Shown here piece after piece: positions 16,517-25,034 of a stretch of 38,067 nt of DNA. The notes under the pieces are model-generated. The model was not told the DNA's origin and made no database searches. It worked only from the letters and a program-made list of their open reading frames with translations. Position numbers and translations under genes: made by a program. This DNA is from a virus: the IMG/VR virus record IMGVR_UViG_3300011013_000038, positions 1 through 38,067 of that record; one strand, written 5' to 3'. The first letter of the stretch is position 1. Each line of letters begins with the position of its first letter.

Positions 16517-16681
16517 ATGAAACACGAACAACTAGTTAGTTATATACAAGGCGTTTTAGATGCCAATAAAAAGATAAAAATTGAAATTAATAAGGTTACT
16601 AAAATTGAAACCTTAGAGAATGGAGAAATTGTAGAAAGGCTGATTGAAAAAGCCATTGAAAAGTATAACAAACAAACTTAA
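16517..16681 (+). CDS. Small lysine/glutamate-rich protein
   Basis: 54 residues (MKHEQLVSYIQGVLDANKKI...EKYNKQT). It is probably two or three short helices, strongly charged, with no recognised family. The open frame fills the space before gp32 and reads in the same direction as its neighbours; codon use looks like theirs. No Shine-Dalgarno stands out. Moderately likely to be real. Confidence 0.55.
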   Translation: MKHEQLVSYIQGVLDANKKIKIEINKVTKIETLENGEIVERLIEKAIEKYNKQT

Positions 16682-16695
16682 CGAATAACTTTGAA

Positions 16696-16723
16696 TTAAC
16701 AAATTAATTACATATATTATAAT
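16696..16723 (+). promoter_or_regulatory. Candidate promoter of gp32
   Basis: TTAACA (16696-16701), 16 bp, TATAAT (16718-16723). The leader of about 40 bases carries an AAAGGAG ribosome site before the ATG at 16769. Less clear than the TTGGAT set. Confidence 0.4.
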
Positions 16724-16768
16724 TAATAACTAAACAATATAAACAATTAACTAATAAAGGAGTAAAAA

Positions 16769-17542
16769 ATGAGTTTAGATTTAGACGCCATTAAGGCAAA
16801 ACTTACACAATTAAACAAGACAGACGACAGAAGAAATAATCTTTGGAAACCTGAACCAGGTAAGCAAACGATTCGAATTGTACCTTATGTACATCGCAAA
16901 GAAAACCCTTTCCTAGAAATGTATTTTCATTATGATATCGCAAAGCGTAGTATGCTTTCGCCTATCACATTTGGCAATGCAGATCCTGTAGTAGAATTTG
17001 CTGAAAAGCTTAAGAAAACAGGTGATAAAGACGAATGGATAATGGGTAGAAAAATCGAGCCAAAGATGAGAACTTATGTTCCTGTTATTGTTAGAGGTAA
17101 AGAATCTGAAGGAGTTAAATTTTGGGGGTTTGGAAAAACCGTATACTCAGAATTGCTTTCAATAATTTCAGACCCAGACTACGGTGATATTACCGACCTA
17201 ATGAATGGTAGAGATATTACAGTAGAATTTACACCAGCAGAAGGCTCTGAGAGGTTTCCAAAAACTTCAATCAGAGTGAAGCCAAATACTTCGGCAGCAA
17301 CTGAAGATAAAGGCATTGCTGAAAAAGTCATGAATCAATTAAAGATTACAGACTTATTTCCCGAGCCAACTTATGAAGAACTAGAACAGGCACTAGCAGA
17401 TTGGATGAATCCAGAAAATGCTGATTCAGATACTACGACACCTTCAACAAATGGTGAAGCAAAATCTGAAACTACTACTAAAACTGAACCTAAAAAGTCA
17501 GCTGATGTAGCAACTGCATTTAATGATTTATTTAATAAATAG
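16769..17542 (+). CDS. 32: Single-stranded DNA-binding protein (gp32-like)
   Basis: 257 residues, somewhat shorter than T4 gp32 (301). The N-terminal basic segment (KAKLTQLNKTDDRRNNLWKP) corresponds to the self-association domain. The core has the gp32 pattern QTIRIVPYVHRKENPFLEMY, KPEPGK, and KFWGFGKTVYSELLSIISDP. The C-terminus is Ser/Thr/acidic and ends in AFNDLFNK, the protein-contact tail. The protein contains no cysteine, so the zinc site of T4 gp32 is missing. It coats single-stranded DNA and recruits UvsX, helicase loader and polymerase. A strong AAAGGAG ribosome site and a plausible promoter (TTAACA-16-TATAAT) lie upstream. Confidence 0.9.
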   Translation: MSLDLDAIKAKLTQLNKTDDRRNNLWKPEPGKQTIRIVPYVHRKENPFLEMYFHYDIAKRSMLSPITFGNADPVVEFAEKLKKTGDKDEWIMGRKIEPKMRTYVPVIVRGKESEGVKFWGFGKTVYSELLSIISDPDYGDITDLMNGRDITVEFTPAEGSERFPKTSIRVKPNTSAATEDKGIAEKVMNQLKITDLFPEPTYEELEQALADWMNPENADSDTTTPSTNGEAKSETTTKTEPKKSADVATAFNDLFNK

Positions 17543-17551
17543 GAGTCTACT

Positions 17552-18709
17552 ATGGCAAAGAAAAAGAGTGAACTGGAAGACTCGTTGGCCGCAACATTGG
17601 CCGAGAGTATCAATAAACAGTTCAAGGGTCAAAATTACAAAACTGCGTTCTTTCTAGATGGAGATGAAGATGCACCTACAAATGTGCATGAATGGATTTC
17701 ATCTGGGTGTTCAATGCTAGATTTGGCTATTTCAAATAAACCAAATGGAGGTTTTCCTGTTGGTAGAATTACCGAAATAACAGGACTAGAAGCTTCAGGT
17801 AAATCATTACTTGCAGCCCACACCTTAGCAGAAACACAAAAGAGAGGCGGATTAGCAGTTTATATTGACACTGAATCTGCAACTAGCTCTGAATTCTTAA
17901 CAGCAATAGGAGTTGATTTAAAATCAATGCTATATGTTCCAATGGAAACAGTTGAGGAGATATTTGAAACTATCGAAACAATTGTAGACAATGTAAGACA
18001 ATCAGACAAAGATCGATTGGTAACAATCGTGGTAGATTCAATAATGGGAGCATCAACAAAAATCGAAATGGATGCTGAATATGATAAAGATGGTTATGCA
18101 ACATCAAAATCTATTATTCTATCAAAAGCTATGCGTAAGGTAACTAACTGGATAGCAAGAGAAAGAATATGTTTAATATTCACAAATCAATTGAGAACAA
18201 AGTTAGGTGTTAGCTTTGGAGACCCATGGACGACAGCGGGAGGTAAGGCATTACCATTCCACTCATCAGTAAGATTAAGGCTGAAGTCGTTAGGACAAAT
18301 CAAAGCAAAAGTAAATGGTGTAGAACAAGTGGTAGGAATAAAAACCAAGGTCACAATCGTGAAAAACAGAATGGGACCTCCACATCGTTCTATTAATTAT
18401 GATATATATTTCGATTCAGGAATTGATAATTATGGAGGGTGGTTAAATATCATGAAAGACTTCAAACTAGTAAAACAAGGCGGAGCCTGGTATACTTATG
18501 AAGACGTAGATGTTAACACCGGAGAGGTTTTAGAAGAAATAAAATTTCAATCTAAAGACTTCGCTGAAAAAATAATTAACAAACCAGATATCCATGATCG
18601 ATTATACAATCGAATTTGCGAAGCATATATCTTCAAATATGTAGCCGGTATAGACGGTGGCATTGATGATGTAGTCGTAGATGAAGAAATAATAAATGAA
18701 GAAGGATAA
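17552..18709 (+). CDS. uvsX: RecA/UvsX recombinase
   Basis: 385 residues. Walker A GLEASGKS is at 78-85. Walker B is in VTIVVDSIMG. TNQLRTKLGVSFGDPWTTAGG is the RecA-type L2/ATP-sensing region, followed by GGKALPFHSSVRLRL. The C-terminus is acidic (DDVVVDEEIINEEG). It forms filaments on gp32-coated single strands for strand exchange and recombination-dependent replication. It lies 9 bp after gp32 with a GGAG site, and its stop overlaps the next start (TAATG). Confidence 0.95.
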   Translation: MAKKKSELEDSLAATLAESINKQFKGQNYKTAFFLDGDEDAPTNVHEWISSGCSMLDLAISNKPNGGFPVGRITEITGLEASGKSLLAAHTLAETQKRGGLAVYIDTESATSSEFLTAIGVDLKSMLYVPMETVEEIFETIETIVDNVRQSDKDRLVTIVVDSIMGASTKIEMDAEYDKDGYATSKSIILSKAMRKVTNWIARERICLIFTNQLRTKLGVSFGDPWTTAGGKALPFHSSVRLRLKSLGQIKAKVNGVEQVVGIKTKVTIVKNRMGPPHRSINYDIYFDSGIDNYGGWLNIMKDFKLVKQGGAWYTYEDVDVNTGEVLEEIKFQSKDFAEKIINKPDIHDRLYNRICEAYIFKYVAGIDGGIDDVVVDEEIINEEG

Positions 18710-19782
18710 TGAGTAAGTATCAAGAATTATTTAACCAGTTACAAAAAGAAAAGGCAAATAGGCCATCAGGCGTCAATGATCACATCATGATATTTGATGG
18801 TCTAAACACCTTTATTAGAGCATTCTCAGCAACTCCTTCATCAAATGAAGATGGCGATCACGTAGGAGGAATTACCGGATTTTTATATAGTATAGGAAAA
18901 TGTGTAAGAGACTTCAAACCAAGTCGTTGCATTGTAGTATTTGATGGAGTTGGTGGCTCTAGGAGAAGAAGAAAGATAAATAAAGATTATAAAGCAAATC
19001 GAATTAATAAAACAAAATTAAGAAGACACGACCATTACGATATAACCGTCGAACAAGAACAACAAGAAATGCGCCGTCAATTTAGCAGAGTGGTTTCATA
19101 TTTAGATTGTTTGCCTGTTACATTTTTAGCGATGGACGGAATTGAGGCAGACGATACTATATCATATATAGTTGGGATGTTTGACGAAGATATATTAAAG
19201 CCAAAAGAAGAACAAAGTAAATTTACAATTGTTTCAACAGACAGAGATTTTTATCAATTAATAGATAATAGAATACGAGTATGGTCTCCTATCAAAAAGA
19301 AAATGTATACCACAGAAACGGTACTAGAAGAATTTGGAGTACATCCAGCAAATTATGTAATGTATAGAACATTTACAGGCGACAAATCGGATAATATACA
19401 AGGTGTTAAAGGAATAGGACCAAAGACATTATTAAAACACATTCCTGATTTAGCATTATCATTGGATTATACGCCGGCAGATCTTCGGGGAGATTGTATA
19501 GAAAAATTAGATGAATCTAAAACATATCAAAAGATGTTAGACAATATAGATTTAATTGAAGAAAATTGGGACTTAATGAATTTAAATATTTTAAATTTTC
19601 CAGCACAAACAAAATCAAATATTCGCAACATTATAAATGCTCCAATAACCACATTAAATAAAGTCGAATTTCGCAGATTATTTATGGAAGATAAAATGTG
19701 GTCGATTATGAAAAATATGCCAGATTGGTTGAACAATACGTGGCTTTCTTTAAGTGCCTTCGCACAACAAACACATAAATAG
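18709..19782 (+). CDS. rnh: 5'-3' exonuclease / flap endonuclease (T4 RNase H-like)
   Basis: 357 residues, a size similar to T4 RNase H (305). It has the PIN/FEN signatures: MIFDGLNTFIRAF near the N-terminus, GITGFLYSIGK, VVFDGVGGSRRRRKINKDYK, DGIEADDTISY, STDRDFYQL, and the helix-hairpin motif TGDKSDNIQGVKGIGPKTLL. The conserved Asp residues of the two-metal site are present. It removes RNA primers and flaps during lagging-strand synthesis. It overlaps uvsX by one base. Confidence 0.92.
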   Translation: MSKYQELFNQLQKEKANRPSGVNDHIMIFDGLNTFIRAFSATPSSNEDGDHVGGITGFLYSIGKCVRDFKPSRCIVVFDGVGGSRRRRKINKDYKANRINKTKLRRHDHYDITVEQEQQEMRRQFSRVVSYLDCLPVTFLAMDGIEADDTISYIVGMFDEDILKPKEEQSKFTIVSTDRDFYQLIDNRIRVWSPIKKKMYTTETVLEEFGVHPANYVMYRTFTGDKSDNIQGVKGIGPKTLLKHIPDLALSLDYTPADLRGDCIEKLDESKTYQKMLDNIDLIEENWDLMNLNILNFPAQTKSNIRNIINAPITTLNKVEFRRLFMEDKMWSIMKNMPDWLNNTWLSLSAFAQQTHK

Positions 19783-19784
19783 TA

Positions 19785-19813
19785 TTGGATTACTGTTTTT
19801 ATTTTAATATAAT
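19785..19813 (+). promoter_or_regulatory. TTGGAT-17-TATAAT promoter of the helicase gene
   Basis: TTGGAT 19785-19790, exact 17-bp spacer, TATAAT 19808-19813. The ATG at 19819 begins 6 bases after the box, so the transcript should start at or within a base or two of it. Confidence 0.7.
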
Positions 19814-19818
19814 AAGTT

Positions 19819-21174
19819 ATGACAGATAAATTAAGTGAGTATGGTTGGTCGTTTCAAGTAAAAGTGCTTGCGGCTATGTTTATTGACCGCTCATTTTTAC
19901 AACAAATTGCAGATATTATACAACCCGAATATTTTGAGTCAGATGCAAATAATTGGGTATTAGATGTTATATTAGATCATTTCAGAGAATATAAAACTCC
20001 ACCAAGTAAAGACGTATTAAAAGTAAAAGTAACAGAAATTACTGATGATGTATTTAAAACAGCAGTTTTAGAACAATTAAAGGATATATTTCGGTATATG
20101 GAGTCAGATGACTTAACGTTTGTAAAAGACGAAATATTAAAATTCTGTAAAAATCAAGAAATTAAGCGAGCAATTATGGATTCTGTTAATTTATTGCAAA
20201 TGGGCAATTATGATGAAATAAAAAGCAAAATTGATTCTGCTATGAAGGCAGGTGCTGATACTGATATTGGACATGAATATAAAAAAGAGGTAGTAGCAAG
20301 ATATACAGACTCTGCACGGGATACTATTAGTACCGGATGGGATGTAATTGACGATTTAATGGATGGTGGATTAGGAAAAGGAGAATTAGGTGTAGTAATG
20401 GCACCAGCAGGAATTGGTAAATCTTGGTTGCTTATTAATATTGGAGCAAATGCAGTAAAACAAGGAAAAACAGTTATACATTATACATTAGAATTAAATG
20501 ACAATTATGTAGGACAGAGATATGATAGTGTAATAACAGGAATTGCAGCACAAAATTTAAAAAATTACACAGATGACATTGAAGAAAAATTAGAAACATT
20601 ACCTGGGGAATTAATCATAAAATATTACCCAACAAAATCTACAGGAGTAATGGGAATTAAAGCCCATATTGAAAAAACTGTAATGTTAGGAAATAATCCA
20701 GATTTAGTAATAGTAGATTATGGTGATTTATTAAAAGTAAATAATAAAAAAGATAAACACGAAGCATTAGAAGAATTATATGAAGAAATGCGGGGAATGG
20801 CAGGAGAATATGAAATACCAGTATGGACTGCGTCCCAAGCAGGAAGAGCGGCACTAGAAATGGATATAATTGAAGCAGACAAAATTGCATCATCATATGG
20901 TAAAGTAATGGTTGCTGATTTCTTAATGTCACTTGCAAGAAAAGTAGAAGACAAATTATCTGGAACAGGTAGAGGCCATGTTATAAAAAATAGATTTGGG
21001 CCTGATGGAATTACATTGCCAAGCAAGATAAATACCAATAATGGACAATTTCAATTTTTCGAACCACAAACATCTCAAGGAAAACAAACGACACAAACAA
21101 TGAAGAGTGGTGAGAATATTTTAAAACAAAGTTTAGCACAAAAATTTAAAGATCTGGGCGGAAGTTTGGGTTGA
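19819..21174 (+). CDS. 41: Replicative DnaB-type helicase (gp41-like)
   Basis: 451 residues; T4 gp41 is 475. An N-terminal helical domain is followed by a RecA-like motor with Walker A APAGIGKS (195-202) and Walker B LVIVDYGDLL (about 296-305). Then come VWTASQAGRAALE and KNRFGPDGITLP, the latter with the Arg finger region. It would unwind the fork as a hexamer with a primase that is not in this window. A TTGGAT-17-TATAAT promoter ends only 5 bp before the ATG and no Shine-Dalgarno is present. A terminator follows the gene. Confidence 0.93.
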   Translation: MTDKLSEYGWSFQVKVLAAMFIDRSFLQQIADIIQPEYFESDANNWVLDVILDHFREYKTPPSKDVLKVKVTEITDDVFKTAVLEQLKDIFRYMESDDLTFVKDEILKFCKNQEIKRAIMDSVNLLQMGNYDEIKSKIDSAMKAGADTDIGHEYKKEVVARYTDSARDTISTGWDVIDDLMDGGLGKGELGVVMAPAGIGKSWLLINIGANAVKQGKTVIHYTLELNDNYVGQRYDSVITGIAAQNLKNYTDDIEEKLETLPGELIIKYYPTKSTGVMGIKAHIEKTVMLGNNPDLVIVDYGDLLKVNNKKDKHEALEELYEEMRGMAGEYEIPVWTASQAGRAALEMDIIEADKIASSYGKVMVADFLMSLARKVEDKLSGTGRGHVIKNRFGPDGITLPSKINTNNGQFQFFEPQTSQGKQTTQTMKSGENILKQSLAQKFKDLGGSLG

Positions 21175-21197
21175 TAATTATATTTATAATTGACAAA

Positions 21198-21224
21198 GGC
21201 TCAAATTGAATTGGGCCGTTTTTT
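21198..21224 (+). terminator. Intrinsic terminator after the helicase gene
   Basis: GGCTCAA (21198-21204), loop ATTGAA, TTGGGCC (21211-21217) with one G-U pair, then GTTTTTT. Closes the replication operon before nrdJ. Confidence 0.85.
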
Positions 21225-21254
21225 ATCTAATATCATTAACAAAAGGAGTCATAA

Positions 21255-23120
21255 ATGAACATATCGAACAAAATATTATCAGACATCACCGTATATATGA
21301 AATACGCAAAATACATTCCGGAGTGGAATAGAAGAGAAACATGGGAAGAGCTAGTAACAAGGAATAAAAATATGCATATTAAGAAATATCCTACGTTAAA
21401 AGACCAAATTGATAATGTTTATGAGTTTGTTTATGATAAAAAAGTTTTACCATCAATGCGGAGTATGCAATTTGGCGGTAAGCCAATTGAAATGTCTCCA
21501 AATAGGGTTTATAATTGTGCGTATTTACCAATTGACCACATTGACTCGTTTAGTGAAACAATGTTTTTGTTATTAGGCGGCACAGGAGTAGGATATTCAG
21601 TTCAAAAACACCATGTAGCAAAACTTCCTCCAATTAATAAACCATATGCTAAAAGAAAAAAGAGATTTTTAATTGGAGATTCAATCGAAGGGTGGGCAGA
21701 CGCAATTAAAGTATTAATGAAATCATATTTAAATGGAAGAAGTTCTAAAATTGAATTTGACTTTTGTGATATTAGGCAAAAGGGAGCACAATTAGTAACA
21801 TCAGGAGGAAAAGCCCCAGGACCACAACCATTAAAAGAATGTATTTTAAAAATAACAGGACTTTTAGAAAATAAAGAAGATGGAGAACAATTAAATACAT
21901 TAGAGGTACACGATATTATTTGTTATATAGCAGATGCAGTATTAGCAGGTGGCATTCGTAGAGCAGCCCTTATATCTTTATTTTCGGCTGATGACAATGA
22001 AATGATTAGTTGTAAATCAGGTAAGTGGTGGGAATTGAATTCACAAAGAGGTCGTGCTAATAATTCCGCAGTTTTAATGAGACACAAAATTAGTAAAGAA
22101 TTTTTCTTTTCGTTATGGAAAAGAATGGAATTAACCAAATCAGGAGATCCTGGTATATATTTAAGCAATGATAAAGACTGGGGAACAAATCCATGTTGCG
22201 AAATAGCATTAAGACCATATCAATTTTGTAATTTATGTGAAGTTAACGTAAGCAATATTGAATCACAACAAGATTTGAATGAAAGAGTCAAAGCCGCAGC
22301 ATTTATAGGTACACTTCAAGCAGGATATACTAATTTCCATTATTTAAGAGAAATTTGGCAAGAAACCACAGAAAAAGAAGCATTAATTGGTGTTTCAATG
22401 ACCGGTATTGCAAGTGGTAGAGTTCTTGGATATGATATGAAAAAAGCAGCTGATGTAGTAAAAAGAGAAAATTCAAGAGTTGCAAAATTAATTGGAATTA
22501 ATAAAGCCGCAAGATGTACGACAGTAAAACCTGCGGGAACAACATCATTAACATTAGGAACATCATCAGGAATACACGCATGGCATAATGATTATTTCTT
22601 AAGAAGAGTTAAAGTGGGAAAAAATGAAGCTATTTATAGGTATTTAGCTGAAAACCACCCTAACCTATTAGAAGATGACTTAGAAAGACCACATGATACT
22701 GCTTGGATATGTTCACCACAAAAAGCACCAAAAGGATCTATTTTTAGAACAGAGTCTTGTTTTGATATGCTAGAAAGAGTAAAAAAAGTAGCCAATGAAT
22801 GGGTAAAATCTGGACACAGAACCGGGTCAAATACTCATAATGTATCTGCAACAGTTTCTTTAAGAAATGAAGATTGGGATCTTGCAGGAGAATGGATGTG
22901 GGAAAACAGAAATCACTATAATGGTTTAGCTATATTTCCTTTCTGGGGTGGAGATACAACCCATCCACAATTACCACTCGAAGATATTACTAAAGAAAAA
23001 TATGAGTCATTAATTGCAGATTTAATAGAAGTAGACCTTTCTGAAATTGAAGAAATAACAGACGAAACTAACCTAGCAGGCGAATTAGCTTGTGCCGGCG
23101 GAGCTTGCGAGATAATATAA
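21255..23120 (+). CDS. nrdJ: Class II (adenosylcobalamin-dependent) ribonucleotide reductase, monomeric type
   Basis: 621 residues, slightly short of the Lactobacillus leichmannii enzyme. Recognisable parts are LPSMRSMQFGGKPIEMSPNR near residue 65, GGTGVGYSVQ, the active-site loop NPCCEIAL (about 311-318) with the thiyl-radical Cys, FCNLCEVNVSN, VKPAGTTSLTLGTSSGIHAW, and a C-terminal CAGGAC that supplies the reducing thiols. It makes deoxyribonucleotides without oxygen or a separate radical subunit, but needs B12. It has a strong AAAAGGAG site after the terminator of the helicase operon. The C-terminal TAA overlaps an ATG. Confidence 0.92.
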   Translation: MNISNKILSDITVYMKYAKYIPEWNRRETWEELVTRNKNMHIKKYPTLKDQIDNVYEFVYDKKVLPSMRSMQFGGKPIEMSPNRVYNCAYLPIDHIDSFSETMFLLLGGTGVGYSVQKHHVAKLPPINKPYAKRKKRFLIGDSIEGWADAIKVLMKSYLNGRSSKIEFDFCDIRQKGAQLVTSGGKAPGPQPLKECILKITGLLENKEDGEQLNTLEVHDIICYIADAVLAGGIRRAALISLFSADDNEMISCKSGKWWELNSQRGRANNSAVLMRHKISKEFFFSLWKRMELTKSGDPGIYLSNDKDWGTNPCCEIALRPYQFCNLCEVNVSNIESQQDLNERVKAAAFIGTLQAGYTNFHYLREIWQETTEKEALIGVSMTGIASGRVLGYDMKKAADVVKRENSRVAKLIGINKAARCTTVKPAGTTSLTLGTSSGIHAWHNDYFLRRVKVGKNEAIYRYLAENHPNLLEDDLERPHDTAWICSPQKAPKGSIFRTESCFDMLERVKKVANEWVKSGHRTGSNTHNVSATVSLRNEDWDLAGEWMWENRNHYNGLAIFPFWGGDTTHPQLPLEDITKEKYESLIADLIEVDLSEIEEITDETNLAGELACAGGACEII

Positions 23121-23209
23121 TGAGAGCAGACGATTGGATAACAAGATTATATTATGGTTTGGATATTTCCGATAATTTTATTATATTAAATAAAAGAAAT
23201 GAAATTTGA
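23120..23209 (+). CDS. Possible 29-residue peptide coupled to nrdJ
   Basis: An ATG overlapping the nrdJ stop (TAATG) opens a 29-residue frame (MRADDWITRLYYGLDISDNF...). It runs through the promoter of the next gene and overlaps that gene's first 11 bases. Coupling favours translation, but the sequence may simply be promoter DNA. Low certainty. Confidence 0.25.
   Translation: MRADDWITRLYYGLDISDNFIILNKRNEI
23159..23187 (+). promoter_or_regulatory. TTGGAT-17-TATATT promoter upstream of the folE operon
   Basis: TTGGAT 23159-23164, 17 bp, TATATT 23182-23187; the ATG at 23199 follows after 11 bp with no Shine-Dalgarno. Drives the unknown gene, folE, queD and queE in order. Confidence 0.65.
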
Positions 23210-23528
23210 ATTTTTAGAACCAGAGAACGTAGACAGTAAAATGTTTCGCCGATGTGTTAAAGTTATATTAAAACAATCACCACTACAACTTCATATGACT
23301 AATGATTTATGTCTAAAACGATATAAAAAAAATATCGTGGACTTTATATCTTATTTAATTAAAATAGGAGAAAAATTAGAAGAATATGAAGATTGTAGTA
23401 AATTGATTATACAACAAAAAGATTATAAAACGTGGGTACGAATTAATTTAGATACTATTAATAGCATTTCGAAATTAATAAAAAATACCGAAGAAAATAT
23501 AAAAAATGACAATAGAAAAAAGCATTGA
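23199..23528 (+). CDS. Small unknown protein ahead of folE
   Basis: 109 residues, mostly helical and lysine-rich (FRRCVKVILKQSPLQLHM, KNIVDFISYLIKIGEKLEEY, LDTINSISKLIKNTEENI). No family was recognised. It is the first gene after a TTGGAT-17-TATATT promoter, has no strong ribosome site, and overlaps folE by 23 bases, so it is probably the leader gene of the folE operon. Confidence 0.6.
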   Translation: MKFEFLEPENVDSKMFRRCVKVILKQSPLQLHMTNDLCLKRYKKNIVDFISYLIKIGEKLEEYEDCSKLIIQQKDYKTWVRINLDTINSISKLIKNTEENIKNDNRKKH

Positions 23529-24168
23529 ATTAGTTAGAGAAGGATTTGCTAATGGAGTAGTTCCAGGAGGTCCTTTATCAGATCAAGAAAGACAACAAAT
23601 GATACAAAATGCAGCGTATGCATTTGGTAATTTTTTAGATGCACTAGGATGTCATTGGCAAGATGATCCAAATTCGGATAATACTCCAATGCGTGTTGCT
23701 AAAGCATATGTAAATGATTTATGGGCAGGTAGATACGAAGGAGCTCCAGATATTACAGCATTTCCATCTGATGGTTATGATGGTATGGTATTTGAAGGCG
23801 GCATTCCTTTAACATCGATGTGTTCACACCACCACCAAACTATATTAGGCAAAGTTCATGTAGCTTATATCCCAGGGGAAGATAGCAAAGTAATTGGATT
23901 GAGCAAATTAAATAGATTAGTAGAACATTTTGCTAGAAGAGGAGCAATACAAGAACAATTAACAGTTGCAATACATAATGCTATTGATACTATTATATGT
24001 AATAATAAAGGAGTAGCAGTTATGGTAGAAGCTACTCATAATTGTGTACAATGTAGAGGAGTTAAACATGGCGGAGCATCAATGAAAACTTCAAAGCTAA
24101 CAGGAGCATTTAAAGATGATAGTGCAACTAGAGCAGAGTTTTACGAATTTATAAGAGGTTATAATTAA
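23506..24168 (+). CDS. folE: GTP cyclohydrolase I
   Basis: 220 residues, standard FolE length. Zinc ligands are visible as CSHH (Cys106, His109) and Cys180 in THNCVQCRG. The active-site signature GKVHVAYIPG is followed by KVIGLSKLNRLVEHFARRG. It converts GTP to dihydroneopterin triphosphate, the first step of 7-deazaguanine (and of folate) synthesis. QueD and QueE follow, so here it most likely feeds base modification of phage DNA. The start overlaps the previous gene; MTIEKSIELVREGF is the first sensible start. Confidence 0.95.
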   Translation: MTIEKSIELVREGFANGVVPGGPLSDQERQQMIQNAAYAFGNFLDALGCHWQDDPNSDNTPMRVAKAYVNDLWAGRYEGAPDITAFPSDGYDGMVFEGGIPLTSMCSHHHQTILGKVHVAYIPGEDSKVIGLSKLNRLVEHFARRGAIQEQLTVAIHNAIDTIICNNKGVAVMVEATHNCVQCRGVKHGGASMKTSKLTGAFKDDSATRAEFYEFIRGYN

Positions 24169-24179
24169 AATTTAAATAT

Positions 24180-24335
24180 ATGAAACAACCAGACGCAAAA
24201 AAACACCAAACAATAAGTTTTATTAAATCAGGAATAAGAATATTAGGTTATATATTAATTCCTTTTGATTTACCTTTAGCAGCAGGTATTCTAGTATTTA
24301 GTGAATTTATAGGAATAGTAGAAGAATTAGTATAA
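24180..24335 (+). CDS. Small membrane protein
   Basis: 51 residues. After a polar start (MKQPDAKKHQ) nearly the whole protein is hydrophobic (IRILGYILIPFDLPLAAGIL and VFSEFIGIVEEL), with a possible re-entrant or double membrane segment. Small proteins with this LGY-x-LIPF / SE-x-IGI-x-EEL pattern are familiar in marine phages, but their role is unknown. The stop overlaps the start of queD (TAATG). Confidence 0.7.
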   Translation: MKQPDAKKHQTISFIKSGIRILGYILIPFDLPLAAGILVFSEFIGIVEELV

Positions 24336-24814
24336 TGGGAAAATTTCAATCAACAAAAATATTTGACAACTACTCAGTTGCAATAAGACAATGGAAAGCA
24401 CAACATTCACATTGTCAGTTATTACATGGGTATGCTTTAAAATTTAAAGTATGGTTTGAATCTAATACTCCATTTGATGAAAATATGGGGTTAGATGATA
24501 TGAATTGGATTGTAGACTATGGTGGATTTAAAGATAAGCCAATTGGAAATGGTTTAAAATCATGGATGAATGATATGTGGGACCATACCTTATTAATTCA
24601 AAAAGATGATCCTTATTATGATATATTCGAACAAATGGGACAAATGGGATTGGCTAAAGTACATTTTTTAGATAAAATGGGAGCTGAATCTTGTGCTAAA
24701 TTAGTTTATGATCATTTTAATGATGTTTTATCTAAAACTGATGCTGGAAGATGCAAAGTAGTAAAGGTAGAATGTTTTGAAAATGATAAAAATTCATCAA
24801 TATATTATGGGTAG
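24335..24814 (+). CDS. queD: 6-carboxytetrahydropterin synthase
   Basis: 159 residues. The PTPS-fold signature is WKAQHSHCQLLHGYALKF: His24/His26, catalytic Cys27 and His31, with Tyr33 where most homologues have the third zinc His. WDHTLL supplies the catalytic Asp83-His84 pair and GAESCAKLVYDHF the substrate-anchoring Glu. It converts dihydroneopterin triphosphate to 6-carboxytetrahydropterin, the second step of 7-deazaguanine synthesis. One-base overlap with the upstream small gene. Confidence 0.88.
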   Translation: MGKFQSTKIFDNYSVAIRQWKAQHSHCQLLHGYALKFKVWFESNTPFDENMGLDDMNWIVDYGGFKDKPIGNGLKSWMNDMWDHTLLIQKDDPYYDIFEQMGQMGLAKVHFLDKMGAESCAKLVYDHFNDVLSKTDAGRCKVVKVECFENDKNSSIYYG

Positions 24815-25034
24815 AAAAGAAAAATGGATAGCCGAAGCTAAGGGGAAAGTTAGACCTGGCTCTACTATAGATAGATTTCACCAATTGGTAGATTGGGATG
24901 AGTCTTATAGAACTCGTAACCATCTTAAGAGAAAAATGAGGAGAAGAAAATGGTTTGGATGGATAGATGATATTATGTTTAATATTAAATTAAAAATATT
25001 ATCACGACAAAGACAAAGAAAAAATAAAAAATGA
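24807..25034 (+). CDS. Small strongly basic protein
   Basis: 75 residues from the ATG at 24807, which overlaps queD by 8 bases; an ATG at 24783 and a TTG at 24777 are also in frame. It is rich in Arg, Lys and Trp (KRKMRRRKWFGWIDDIM, ILSRQRQRKNKK). It could bind nucleic acid or membrane, but nothing specific is visible. It is coupled to the next gene by a 4-base ATGA overlap. Confidence 0.55.
   Translation: MGRKEKWIAEAKGKVRPGSTIDRFHQLVDWDESYRTRNHLKRKMRRRKWFGWIDDIMFNIKLKILSRQRQRKNKK

Noticed and set aside
20657-21038. Two overlapping open frames on the - strand inside the helicase gene
   Set aside because: They are shadows of an AT-rich, strongly biased coding strand; their translations are Leu/Phe/Ser-rich without motifs.
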